Source: DATAXP01 sp036272935 (GTDB taxonomy: Bacteria > Planctomycetota > Planctomycetia > Pirellulales > PNKZ01). Taken from it: a stretch of DNA of 64,000 nucleotides. The DNA is taken from the NCBI GenBank assembly GCA_036272935.1, contig DATAXP010000073.1, positions 8,580-72,579 of the forward strand, read 5' to 3'. The position numbers and the translations under genes are program-made. The notes below the pieces were generated by a model. That model had not been told where the DNA came from. It saw only the letters and a list, made by a program, of their open reading frames with translations, and did no database searches. Of the stretch, positions 15,992 to 24,065 are shown piece by piece; the stretch's first letter is position 1; every line of letters starts with the position of its first letter.

Positions 15992-17308
15992 TCACATCGC
16001 CGGCCACCAGCGGTCGAGCAGCACGTGCAGCTCGGCCGCGGTCTTTGGCGAGCGCTCGGCCACATTGTGCTCTTCGTTCGGGTCGGCCGACAGGTCGTAC
16101 AGCTCGTCGGAAGCCTTAACGTTCGGCGCGTGCGGGACGATCAGCTTCCATGAGTCGTGGATGCACCAGCGCCATTTGAGGCTGGTCGACGGCCGGTCGA
16201 TATCGACGGCGTTGTGCTCGAAGCACTCGCCGAAGATGGTGTGCCGCGCGGCCCGCGCCTTGGCGTCGAGTAGGTTGATCCCCTGCATCTGCGCCGTCGG
16301 CGCCAGGCCGACCAGCTTCAACACGGTCGGCGCCAAGTCGATGCTGCTGGCCAGCGAGTCGCTCGATTCCGGGGCGATGCGTCCCGGCAGGCGCAGCAAC
16401 AGCGGCGTGCGCAGGCCGCCGTTATAAGGCGACTGCTTGGAACGCGGCGCGTAGGCGTCGCTCTTTTCCTGTTGAATCCAACCGTTGTCGGCCAAGTAAA
16501 CAATGAGTGTGTTCTCGCGCAGGCCTTTCGTGTCGAGATAGGCCAACAATTCGCCGACCGTTTCGTCGAACCATTCGCACATCGCCCAGTAGCGGGCAAT
16601 GCTCGGCGACGGCGCGATGCTTTGGTAATGCTCCAAGTATTTTTCCGGCGGATTGTGCGGCGTGTGCGGCAGCATCGGCGCGTACCACAGGAAGAATGGC
16701 TCGTGGGCCGTGGCGACGCGATCCAGAAAATCGAACATCGGCTGCATGGTGACCCGGGCGATGTCGAGCCCCTTGTCGCCATGCCGGCCGCCGAGGCTCA
16801 TGCCGTCGGTGAAGCCGCCGCGGCGAAAGTCTCCTTCCCACCACTTGCCGGTCTGAAAACTCTGGTAGCCTTGCTCCTGCATCATGCGCGGCAGCGTCGG
16901 CACTCGGTCGATGTTGTCGATCATCCGCTCGCGCTGGGCCAGGAAGGTCGCGTCGGTGGCAATCTCGCGTCCTTTCTTTCCGGCCGGCAGCGGCGGATCG
17001 TTGCTCGTGATCCGGTGCTGATGCGGATACAGTCCGGTGAGCATGGTCATCAAGCTCGGCCGGCAAAGACTCGACGGCACGTAGGCATTGCGGAACGCGA
17101 GGCTTTCGCCGGCCAGTCGGTCGATGTTCGGCGTGCGGATGTGCTCGTGCCCCATGAACCCGTAATCGGTCCACCCCTGATCGTCGGAGACGATGAACAC
17201 GACGTTGGGCCCGCGCGTCGCCTCAGCGGCGAGCAAGCGAGTTTGCCAGCTCGCAAGGGTGGCAGTGATGACGACGGCAACGGCGGCGAAGCGATGAACG
17301 TGCGACAT
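15992..17308 (-). CDS. Sulfatase (formylglycine type), exported
   Basis: 438 residues with a signal peptide (VAVVITATLASWQTRLLAAEA). The N-terminal metal site is FIVSDDQGW, and the cysteine to be converted to formylglycine is Cys82 in SSLCRPSLMTMLTGLYPHQH. The motif is CxPS followed by Leu, not the canonical Arg, a variant I associate with planctomycete sulfatases. The second metal and substrate-binding region is YLADNGWIQ. It should remove sulfate esters from polysaccharides in the periplasm or outside; the sugar is not predictable. The start is placed at the ATG directly before the signal peptide; the open frame upstream has no similarity. Confidence 0.9.
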   Translation of the reverse strand: MSHVHRFAAVAVVITATLASWQTRLLAAEATRGPNVVFIVSDDQGWTDYGFMGHEHIRTPNIDRLAGESLAFRNAYVPSSLCRPSLMTMLTGLYPHQHRITSNDPPLPAGKKGREIATDATFLAQRERMIDNIDRVPTLPRMMQEQGYQSFQTGKWWEGDFRRGGFTDGMSLGGRHGDKGLDIARVTMQPMFDFLDRVATAHEPFFLWYAPMLPHTPHNPPEKYLEHYQSIAPSPSIARYWAMCEWFDETVGELLAYLDTKGLRENTLIVYLADNGWIQQEKSDAYAPRSKQSPYNGGLRTPLLLRLPGRIAPESSDSLASSIDLAPTVLKLVGLAPTAQMQGINLLDAKARAARHTIFGECFEHNAVDIDRPSTSLKWRWCIHDSWKLIVPHAPNVKASDELYDLSADPNEEHNVAERSPKTAAELHVLLDRWWPAM

Positions 17309-17448
17309 GCGTCCATTGTCGTCAAGCGCTTTTTCGCACGCAAGAACCATTGCCGGACAAACGTCGTGACCGCGACGCACGATGCTCTGCATCGCCGCGT
17401 TAGCCACCCGAGGCAACGCCCCTGAGCAGTCAGGAAGGCAACTGGGAA

Positions 17449-18819
17449 CTAGTTCCACCACCAATGCGTGCGTTCGGTGGATTGCGCGGCGTCGTACACA
17501 TGATGCAGCGTCTCGCTGATCTGTGTCTTCTCGAGCATTTCGCGTGGGTGAATCTCGACGCCTCCCGAGGCGCTGATTACAAAGTTCGAGCCTTTTTTCA
17601 GGACGCTTGCCCGCGAGGGAGTAAAACGCGGTGCAGCTAGTTCGTTTGCGGGCAATTGTGACGGGTCGAGTAACACGGCCAACGGGCAACCTGCGCGCAC
17701 GGTCAGGCGCTGCGTTCGAATCAGCGCGGCCACCACAGCCAGGTCCATGCAGTTGCGAAGCTGAGCAAAGATTGGTTCCTTTGCGGCAAGTGCCTCGTAT
17801 CTGCGTGTCATGAGGGCGGCCCATTGCTGTCCCGCGGTGCTGGTCTTGCCGGTTTGCGTCTTGCTGCCATCTGCCGCGAACAGGGTGTCTTCGGTCATCA
17901 CCACGACGCTGCTGCCGCGCAGCTCCCACGCCAAGCCTTCGGGATCACTCAACAAGTCGAGGTACGCCGGCGTCAGCCACCAGCGAGGCGTCATGTCCTG
18001 CATGCCGCGACCGCTTGTCGACACCAGGTCCAGATAGCTGGGCAACCCTGCCACGGGCGACGGATCAAGCTTCATCCCCAGCCGCTTCATTTTGTAATCG
18101 GCCGCGACAAGGACCCGGGCAAAATGGCTTGTCAGCGGGATGCCGGCAATCGTGATGGTTTGAGCGCCGAGCGACTGTTCGATGCGTTCCAACGACACGT
18201 CGGCAATGCGCGACAACGAGCCAACATATTGGCGCAAATTCGCCAGCCCGGCCTGTGTCGGGTCGATCGAACAAGTGATGGCATCGTCGCCGCTGCGTTG
18301 CGCGGCCCGCCAGGCGACCAGCAAATCGTCGAGCAGCAATACCGGTCGCCCCGTGTTCTCTCCGACGACGAAGCCCTGCTTGTCCACCGTCCAAGCCTCG
18401 CCGTATCCGACGAGGACGACGTCGTGATCTTCGGGATAGGCCAGCACGTAACGAATACTTTGCAGCCCGGCGAGATACTGGACGTCGTCGCTCAAAGGTT
18501 CACCGCTTTGCAGTGCAGCCTCGATCGCTTCATCGAGCCGACGGAGCGAAACTTTTCTTAATTCGGTAGGCGCTCTCAAATCGGCTGCCTGCGCGTGCAA
18601 CGAACGCGTGAGCACCTCCCGCAAAGCGCTCGACTGATCGATCGTCGCACTCGAGAGCACGCCGTCGGCGTCGATGGATACGCCACCCACGGACTGGCGC
18701 TGGCGTCCACCGCCGCCGCCACCGCATTGGGCCAGGCAAACATGCGCATGCAAGGCCATCAGGATGAAGCCGAAGCTCGCGACGCGCAGCAACAGCGGTC
18801 TTTTGCGATTCGTTAGCAC
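17449..18819 (-). CDS. DUF1598 protein, exported
   Basis: 456 residues from a GTG preceded by GAGG. A signal peptide (LLLRVASFGFILMALHAHVCLAQ) leads into a glycine stretch (CGGGGGG) and then the planctomycete-specific DUF1598 domain. That domain includes YVLAYPEDHDVVLVGYGEAW, LLLDDLLVAWRAA, the segment LARVLVAADYKMKRLGM-like (here FARVLVAADYKMKRLGM) and TPRWWLTPAYL. Homologues are widespread in this phylum, but I know of no biochemical function. The C-terminus ends in THWWWN. It is followed on the same strand, after 140 bp, by a sulfatase gene. Confidence 0.85.
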   Translation of the reverse strand: MLTNRKRPLLLRVASFGFILMALHAHVCLAQCGGGGGGRQRQSVGGVSIDADGVLSSATIDQSSALREVLTRSLHAQAADLRAPTELRKVSLRRLDEAIEAALQSGEPLSDDVQYLAGLQSIRYVLAYPEDHDVVLVGYGEAWTVDKQGFVVGENTGRPVLLLDDLLVAWRAAQRSGDDAITCSIDPTQAGLANLRQYVGSLSRIADVSLERIEQSLGAQTITIAGIPLTSHFARVLVAADYKMKRLGMKLDPSPVAGLPSYLDLVSTSGRGMQDMTPRWWLTPAYLDLLSDPEGLAWELRGSSVVVMTEDTLFAADGSKTQTGKTSTAGQQWAALMTRRYEALAAKEPIFAQLRNCMDLAVVAALIRTQRLTVRAGCPLAVLLDPSQLPANELAAPRFTPSRASVLKKGSNFVISASGGVEIHPREMLEKTQISETLHHVYDAAQSTERTHWWWN

Positions 18820-19264
18820 GAAAATGTTACCTCGTTGAACGTGCCACCCCGCATGAATCCAATGGGATCCACACCCCAACTTCCGACCCCCCCTGATAAG
18901 CCGAACGGGCGCGCCGTGCGATGAACAGAGAGTCGGCCAACATGACCGGGCATCGCTAGGACCTACTCATTGTAATAACCCAGCCGATGAGATGGCATGG
19001 AATTCGCCAGACCCTTGCTGGATTACGGGTGTTCAGCGACAAACGCGATGCCACGCGGGAGGAATCTTTAGCGAGAATGGCAAACGTTGCTCGGCAGTTG
19101 CCGTCGCGAGCTGCCAGCGACGACCATCGCCGGAACAAAAACCAGAAGTGGCACAAGATGAGCAGGGATCGCGCAGGCCGCACTCCGCGATCTGACGCCG
19201 AATCACCAGCAGTCGACCGGACAGCGCTTCCGGCATGCAGCCCCGTTCCGCGAGGCAGACACCG
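18820..19264. other. Interval without recognised gene
   Basis: It separates the divergent DUF1598 and FAD/Rieske genes. Short open frames exist on both strands but none has a recognisable domain or ribosome site. Promoters for both genes must lie here; I cannot place them. Confidence 0.55.
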
Positions 19265-20851
19265 ATGACGAAAACCGCCTGGCAAGCGACGCGCCTACCG
19301 AAGTTCGCTCCGCTCAAACGAAATGCCGAGTTCGACGTGGTGGTTGTTGGCGGCGGCATTACTGGTTTGTCGGCGGCGTTTTTCCTGAAGCAGGCCGGCA
19401 AGAAAGTCTGCGTCGTCGAGCGAAATCGGCTCACGTCGGGCGACACCGGATGCACGACCGCCCACCTGACGTACGTCACCGACTCGCGGCTCAGCGAGTT
19501 GGTGAAAAAGTTCGGCGACCGCGCCACGAGGTTGTTCTGGCTGGCCGGCGAGACGGCAATCAACGCCATCGAAGCGATTTCCGCGAACCACGCGATCGAC
19601 TGCGAGTTCCAGCGCATCCCGGGCTTTTTGCACGCGGCGTGGCACGGCAAGAAAGACGAAACGGCGACGCTGGAGGCCGAGGCCAATAAGGCCCGCGAGT
19701 TGGGCTTCGACGCGCAGTTCGTCCCCCGGGCGCCGCTGGCGAACCGGCCGGCGATTCGCCTCTCGAACCAGGCGAAGTTTCATCCGCTGAAGTATCTGGC
19801 CGGCCTGGCAAAGCTGGTCGACGGCGACGGATGCCGGATTGTCGAGGAAACCGAAGTGACCGGCGTCGAGGATGATCCGCTGGTGGTGAAATGCGGCAAG
19901 CTGGCGATCGAGTGCGACGATGTGATCGTGGCCACGCATGTGCCGCTGATGGGCAAATCGGGACTGGCGAGCGCGACAATCCTGCAAGCGAAGCTGTACC
20001 CGTATTCGTCGTACGCCGTCAGAGCCAAAGCCCCCGCCGGCTCGCTGCCTGTGGCGAGTTTTTGGGACACGAGCAATCCGTATTACTACCTGCGCGTCGA
20101 TCGTGCGCCGAAGTTCGATTATGTGATCTTCGGCGGCGCTGATCACAAGACCGGGCAAGCCGGCAACGAGAACGACGCGTTCGAGGATGTGGTGAAAACG
20201 CTGCACGAGATCGTGCCAAGCGCGGTCGTAGATTGTCGGTGGTCGGCCCAGGTGATCGAAACGAACGACGGTTTGCCGTACATCGGTACGACGACCGAGC
20301 ATCAGTTCATTGCCACAGGTTTTGCCGGCAACGGCATCACGCTCGGCACCACGGCGGGCATCATGGCCCGCGACGCAGTGCTGGGACGCGCCAATCCTTG
20401 GAGCGAACTATTCGCCCCGCAACGGACCAAGGCGTTCGGCGGCACGTGGAGAGCGCTCAAGGAGAGCATCGATTACCCGTTTTACTACCTCAAGGACCGC
20501 GTGGCCCCGGCCGAGGGAACTTCGACACGCGATTTGAAGCCAGGGGAAGGCAAAATCCTGCGGCTGGGCGGCGAGCGCGTCGCGGCATCGCGCGACAGCG
20601 ACGGAAAGGTGCTCCAGGTTTCGCCGTACTGTACGCATATGGGTTGCCTGGTGCATTGGAATCAGGCGGAAAAAACCTGGGACTGCCCGTGTCACGGTTC
20701 GCGGTTCAAGCCCGACGGCAGCGTGCAGGCCGGCCCGGCCGAGGCACCGCTCGATCGCATCAGAAAGCAGGCGGCAGTTCGCAAGCCGGCCGGGAAGCCG
20801 AAGAAGCCGGCACCGCGCAAAGTCTCGCCGTCAAGCAAAGCGCGGCGGTAG
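19265..20851 (+). CDS. FAD-dependent oxidoreductase with C-terminal Rieske domain
   Basis: 528 residues. The N-terminal DAO-type domain begins with the dinucleotide motif VVVVGGGITGLSAAF and ends with the FAD-binding DGLPYIGTTTEHQFIATGFAGNG. The C-terminal Rieske [2Fe-2S] domain (about 425-505) has CTHMGC (Cys456, His458) and CPCHGS. This architecture matches a widespread group of soluble glycine oxidase/DadA-like flavoproteins with a Rieske domain; the natural substrate is unknown. A Lys/Pro-rich tail (KPAGKPKKPAPRKV) follows the Rieske domain. I prefer the second ATG of the frame since the first ten codons add nothing to the domain. Confidence 0.9.
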   Translation: MTKTAWQATRLPKFAPLKRNAEFDVVVVGGGITGLSAAFFLKQAGKKVCVVERNRLTSGDTGCTTAHLTYVTDSRLSELVKKFGDRATRLFWLAGETAINAIEAISANHAIDCEFQRIPGFLHAAWHGKKDETATLEAEANKARELGFDAQFVPRAPLANRPAIRLSNQAKFHPLKYLAGLAKLVDGDGCRIVEETEVTGVEDDPLVVKCGKLAIECDDVIVATHVPLMGKSGLASATILQAKLYPYSSYAVRAKAPAGSLPVASFWDTSNPYYYLRVDRAPKFDYVIFGGADHKTGQAGNENDAFEDVVKTLHEIVPSAVVDCRWSAQVIETNDGLPYIGTTTEHQFIATGFAGNGITLGTTAGIMARDAVLGRANPWSELFAPQRTKAFGGTWRALKESIDYPFYYLKDRVAPAEGTSTRDLKPGEGKILRLGGERVAASRDSDGKVLQVSPYCTHMGCLVHWNQAEKTWDCPCHGSRFKPDGSVQAGPAEAPLDRIRKQAAVRKPAGKPKKPAPRKVSPSSKARR

Positions 20852-20944
20852 TGGTTCGGCACAACGTAGTGCAATGGAGCGGGTCGCGATTTATAACTGC
20901 TAAGTCGCGAATCCTTATCCCGTTCCAGGGGCGCCCGCTTCCGG

Positions 20945-22441
20945 ATGGAACATCGATCAACTGACGCTCAGGAAGTCGAACCGACCGTAACGCGCGAAGA
21001 GCCGGTATCCGCGCCGCCAACCGTCGCGGCACCGATCAGCCCCTTGCCCCCGATGCCGCTGGTGTGGCGCCTCGGCATTCTTGCCGCGATTGCTGCCTTG
21101 GGCGGGGCCGCGTATTTGTTTCAAGACGCGATCGGGCTGCGCGGCCAGGCGTTCGTCGGAGTGTTTGTCTTTTTCGGCTTGGTGGCGGGGTGCTCGCGGA
21201 ACCTGCGGGCGGTCAACTGGCGCACGATCGGCTGGGGCTTCGCGCTGCAACTGATCCTGGCCGTCCTGGTGCTGAAAGTGCCGACGGTCTACAAGGCGTT
21301 CGAAGCGGTCGGCCACGTCGTGAAGTCGTTCATCGGCTTTTCGGACGAGGGAGCGCGGTTCGTGTTTGGCAACCTGGCCGACGCGCGCGCCCCCGAGAAC
21401 GGCGGCACCTGGAGTCGGTTGTTCGGCGAGGCGTATTCGTTCCAGTTCGCGTTCGTTGCCCTGCCGCCGATCTTATTTGTCTCGGCGTTCTTCACTGTGC
21501 TGTATCACTACGGCGTGTTGCAGCGCTGCGTGCAGGTGCTGGCGGTGGTGATGCGCTTTTTCATGCGCACCAGCGGTGCCGAGACGCTTGCCGTCAGCGC
21601 CAACGTGTTCATGGGGCAGACCGAGGCGCCGCTGATCGTCAAGCCGTACGTGCCGCGCATGACACAGTCCGAGATGTTCGCGATGATGGCCAGCGGTTTC
21701 GCGCACATCTCGGGCGGGATGATGGTCGTGTACATCAACTACGGTGCCGATCCAGTGGCGATCCTCACCACCTGCGTGATGGCCTGCCCGTGCAGCTTGT
21801 ACCTGGCGAAGCTGTTCCTGCCCGAGTGCGAGACGCCGGAAACAGCGACCTCGTCGGGGCTGCTGACGGGCCGTTCGCAATACGTGAACGGCATCGACGC
21901 GATGGCCGCCGGGACCGGCGACGGGCTGCGCCTGGCGCTGAACGTTGGCGCGATGCTGATTGTGTTCATTGCGTTCGTGGCAATGTTCGACGCAGTGCTG
22001 GCCGGCATCAAGCCGCTGCTTATCTGGTTGGGCCTTTCGGCAGATCTGTTGGTCGGGTGGCCCGACGACCTGTCGCTGCGAAAGGTGTTCGGCTGGCTGT
22101 TCTCGCCGGCGGCGTTTCTGATGGGAGTGGAGAGCGACGACGTGCAGAAGGTGGGCAGCCTGCTCGGCTCGAAGCTGGCGATCAACGAGCATTACGCCTA
22201 CTTGCAAATGAAAGCGTGGAAAAAGCTGCCCGATTTCATGACCGATCGTTCGTACAAGCTCACGGCGTTCGCGCTCACCGGGTTCGCCAACTTCGCCTCG
22301 ATCGGCATCCAGTTGGGCGGCATCGGGGCGATCGCTCCCGATCGTAGGCATGACTTGGCCCGGCTCGGCGCTCGAGCGCTATTTGTGGGTTTCACCGCCA
22401 CGCTACTCAACGCGGCCATTGCGGGGGTGATGATCGAGTGA
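20945..22441 (+). CDS. Concentrative nucleoside transporter (CNT/NupC family)
   Basis: 498 residues, integral inner-membrane symporter for nucleosides, driven by H+ or Na+. After a Pro-rich cytoplasmic head come the CNT core motifs: GFSDEGARFVFGNL, FQFAFVALPPILFVSAFFTVLYHYGVL, SANVFMGQTEAPLIVKPYV (the nucleoside-binding GQTEAPL), MMASGFAHISGGMMVVYINYG and, near the C-terminus, FALTGFANFASIGIQLGGIGAIAPDRR. All expected gate and core regions are present, so it should be active. It starts 93 bp after the FAD/Rieske gene and may share its transcript. The salvage role is from the family. Confidence 0.93.
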   Translation: MEHRSTDAQEVEPTVTREEPVSAPPTVAAPISPLPPMPLVWRLGILAAIAALGGAAYLFQDAIGLRGQAFVGVFVFFGLVAGCSRNLRAVNWRTIGWGFALQLILAVLVLKVPTVYKAFEAVGHVVKSFIGFSDEGARFVFGNLADARAPENGGTWSRLFGEAYSFQFAFVALPPILFVSAFFTVLYHYGVLQRCVQVLAVVMRFFMRTSGAETLAVSANVFMGQTEAPLIVKPYVPRMTQSEMFAMMASGFAHISGGMMVVYINYGADPVAILTTCVMACPCSLYLAKLFLPECETPETATSSGLLTGRSQYVNGIDAMAAGTGDGLRLALNVGAMLIVFIAFVAMFDAVLAGIKPLLIWLGLSADLLVGWPDDLSLRKVFGWLFSPAAFLMGVESDDVQKVGSLLGSKLAINEHYAYLQMKAWKKLPDFMTDRSYKLTAFALTGFANFASIGIQLGGIGAIAPDRRHDLARLGARALFVGFTATLLNAAIAGVMIE

Positions 22442-22600
22442 ACGGACGCAAGCTGTCCGGAAATCTGGCGTTCGCGGCCGCTGCTACCGCGCCGCTTCCC
22501 GAGCGATGACCTAAGACTGAAACTACTGATAGAATAATTTGACGGCATACCTTCGGTTAAAGCTAAAGCCGGTTGGGCGGGCAAAGCAATCGGTAAAGAA

Positions 22601-22915
22601 GTGAGTAAAAACGGCGCAAAGCATTCGCATCATGCTCGGCGACAGCCGGACCGGCTAGGCTTGATCGTCAACCGCCCCACGCTTGGTGTGCCACGAGTGA
22701 TATTCACGCGACATGCCCTGGATCGCATGTCGCAACGTAGAATCAAGAGGGATGACGTTTTCGCTACTCTCGACAATCCCTCAAAAAAAGGACTAAAGAC
22801 ACAACCAGGGCGTGAGCGCTGGCGACGTAAACGGCACAGCAAGCCGGCGATCGACGTAGTGTTCGAGCGTTGGCCTGGTAGAATCTGCATTATCACCGTA
22901 ATCGCTATCCACTGA
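22601..22915 (+). CDS. DUF4258 protein, putative toxin component
   Basis: 104 residues from a GTG. The DUF4258 core is RVIFTRHALDRMSQRRIKRDDVFATLDNP, then ERWRRKRHSKPAIDVVFER and IITVIAIH; HA...RM..R.I is the hallmark of this small basic family. Homologues usually begin just before IFTRHA, so translation may instead start at the GTG near 22698. The stop (TGA) is followed with no gap by the ATG of a DUF2283 gene, which suggests a coupled two-gene module. DUF4258/DUF2283 neighbours are suspected toxin-antitoxin pairs; neither member is proven here. Confidence 0.75.
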   Translation: MSKNGAKHSHHARRQPDRLGLIVNRPTLGVPRVIFTRHALDRMSQRRIKRDDVFATLDNPSKKGLKTQPGRERWRRKRHSKPAIDVVFERWPGRICIITVIAIH

Positions 22916-23191
22916 ATGAGAACTTTCAGCTTCAACGTCAACGTAGAAACCAGGACCGACACCGGCGAAGTGCTGGCGGTTTACTTCAGATTTCGAGACG
23001 GCAAGTCGGCCAAGACCCGCGAATTCGCCGACGGTAACGTATTCGCCGACTACGACCGCGGCGGATCGCTGCTGGGCATTGAATTGCTTGCCCCGTGTAG
23101 CCTGGCGGTTCTCGAAAGGATCGTGCGGCCGGTGACGGCGCGGCGGTTCGTGCGACAGACGATTCCCTCCAGCATGCTCGCGCCGGCGTGA
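22916..23191 (+). CDS. DUF2283 protein, putative antitoxin component
   Basis: 91 residues with the DUF2283 pattern: ADTG-like segment TDTGEVLAVYFRFRDGKSAKTREF, then FADYDRGGSLLGIELLAPCSL, where D-x-x-G-x-(L/I)-x-G-(I/F)-E is characteristic. The family is small and beta-rich and is often encoded next to DUF4258. The gene starts immediately after the DUF4258 stop codon, so expression should be coupled. An antitoxin role is inferred from the neighbourhood. Confidence 0.75.
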   Translation: MRTFSFNVNVETRTDTGEVLAVYFRFRDGKSAKTREFADGNVFADYDRGGSLLGIELLAPCSLAVLERIVRPVTARRFVRQTIPSSMLAPA

Positions 23192-23223
23192 TTTTTGCCT
23201 TCGGACTCGCGCTCGGTTAGGCT

Positions 23224-23241
23224 GGTCGGCGTAAGCCGACC
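23224..23241. repeat. Short GC hairpin with GTAA loop
   Basis: GGTCGGC, loop GTAA, GCCGACC. It lies between the DUF2283 and GIY-YIG-like genes and resembles a dispersed planctomycete hairpin. It could attenuate transcription, but no T-run follows. Confidence 0.5.
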
Positions 23242-23279
23242 GGCTAGATCATCCACGCCAACCATCGTCGAGGCGCCCC

Positions 23280-23927
23280 GTGATTAAATTCAGCGTCGAT
23301 GGCCCCTACGAAATCGAGCCCATCCACGAGGTGGGCGGCAAGCTAATCGAGAAGAGCGCCGTCGAGCGATTCTGGGCCGACGAGAGCAAGGCCCACATCT
23401 CAGAGGCAGTCGGCTGCTACGTCTTCGGGTTTCGTGCCGGCAAGGGGATGGTGCCCGCGTATGTGGGCCAGTCGAAAACCGGCTTTAGGAACGAGTGTTT
23501 CGATCACCATAAGTTGACGCATTACAACACCGCCCTTGTGAAAAAGAAGAAGGGCACGCCGGTGATGTTTTTCGTTTACAAGACCGAAGGATCAAAGCAC
23601 GAGTTCGAAGCGTGCATCGATCGGGTCGAATATCTGCTGATTCAGTACGCGCTAACCCGAAACCACGAGCTATCGAACGTCCACGTGGCCGACTGGTGCA
23701 TCCAAGGGGTCTACCGCGGCTCGCGCGGGAAGCCATCGGAAAGCGCCTTGCTGTTCCGGAAGATGCTTGGCATCGGCTACGAAGCGGATGAAGCCGAAGA
23801 CGAAGAGATCGCAGCCGACGGCGTACCGCAAGCGCCCATGTCTGACATTCACTCGCTTGGGCAGGGAGATCCTTTGCCGCCGGCTCAGTCAACGACTACA
23901 AAGCCCTCGCCTGTCCCCGCGCAATAG
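23280..23927 (+). CDS. GIY-YIG-like nuclease-fold protein
   Basis: 215 residues from a GTG. The N-terminal half fits a GIY-YIG fold: GCYVFGF (residues 45-51) for GIY, PAYVGQSK with YVG at 61-63 for YIG, then Arg70 in GFRNECF, His76/77, Glu117 in RVEYLLIQYAL and Asn133 in HELSNV. All catalytic positions appear to be filled, so it may be an active endonuclease. The C-terminal 60 residues are acidic then Pro/Thr-rich (EADEAEDEE...TTTKPSPVPAQ) and probably disordered. It lies 88 bp downstream of the DUF4258/DUF2283 pair in the same direction. Its target is unknown; a stress or defence role is possible. Confidence 0.65.
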   Translation: MIKFSVDGPYEIEPIHEVGGKLIEKSAVERFWADESKAHISEAVGCYVFGFRAGKGMVPAYVGQSKTGFRNECFDHHKLTHYNTALVKKKKGTPVMFFVYKTEGSKHEFEACIDRVEYLLIQYALTRNHELSNVHVADWCIQGVYRGSRGKPSESALLFRKMLGIGYEADEAEDEEIAADGVPQAPMSDIHSLGQGDPLPPAQSTTTKPSPVPAQ

Positions 23928-24065
23928 CAATGTGGGAAGGTCAGACTTCCCCTGAACCAAAAAAAATGCAGGCTAAGTCGAGCTTTGCCCCATCGTTCGA
24001 TTTTCACGACAATTAACTTGACGACGCCTCGTGGGCGCGTAACGACGGTCGAGAGAATATCAAAC

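Noticed and set aside
17309..17929. Upstream extension of the first sulfatase frame
   Set aside because: It overlaps the DUF1598 gene on the same strand in another frame, and the signal peptide begins at 17308.
18820..19264. Short open frames upstream of the FAD/Rieske gene
   Set aside because: No ribosome site, domain or codon pattern supports them.
22539..22570. TTGACG followed by an A-rich stretch as a promoter for the DUF4258 gene
   Set aside because: No -10 hexamer at acceptable spacing.
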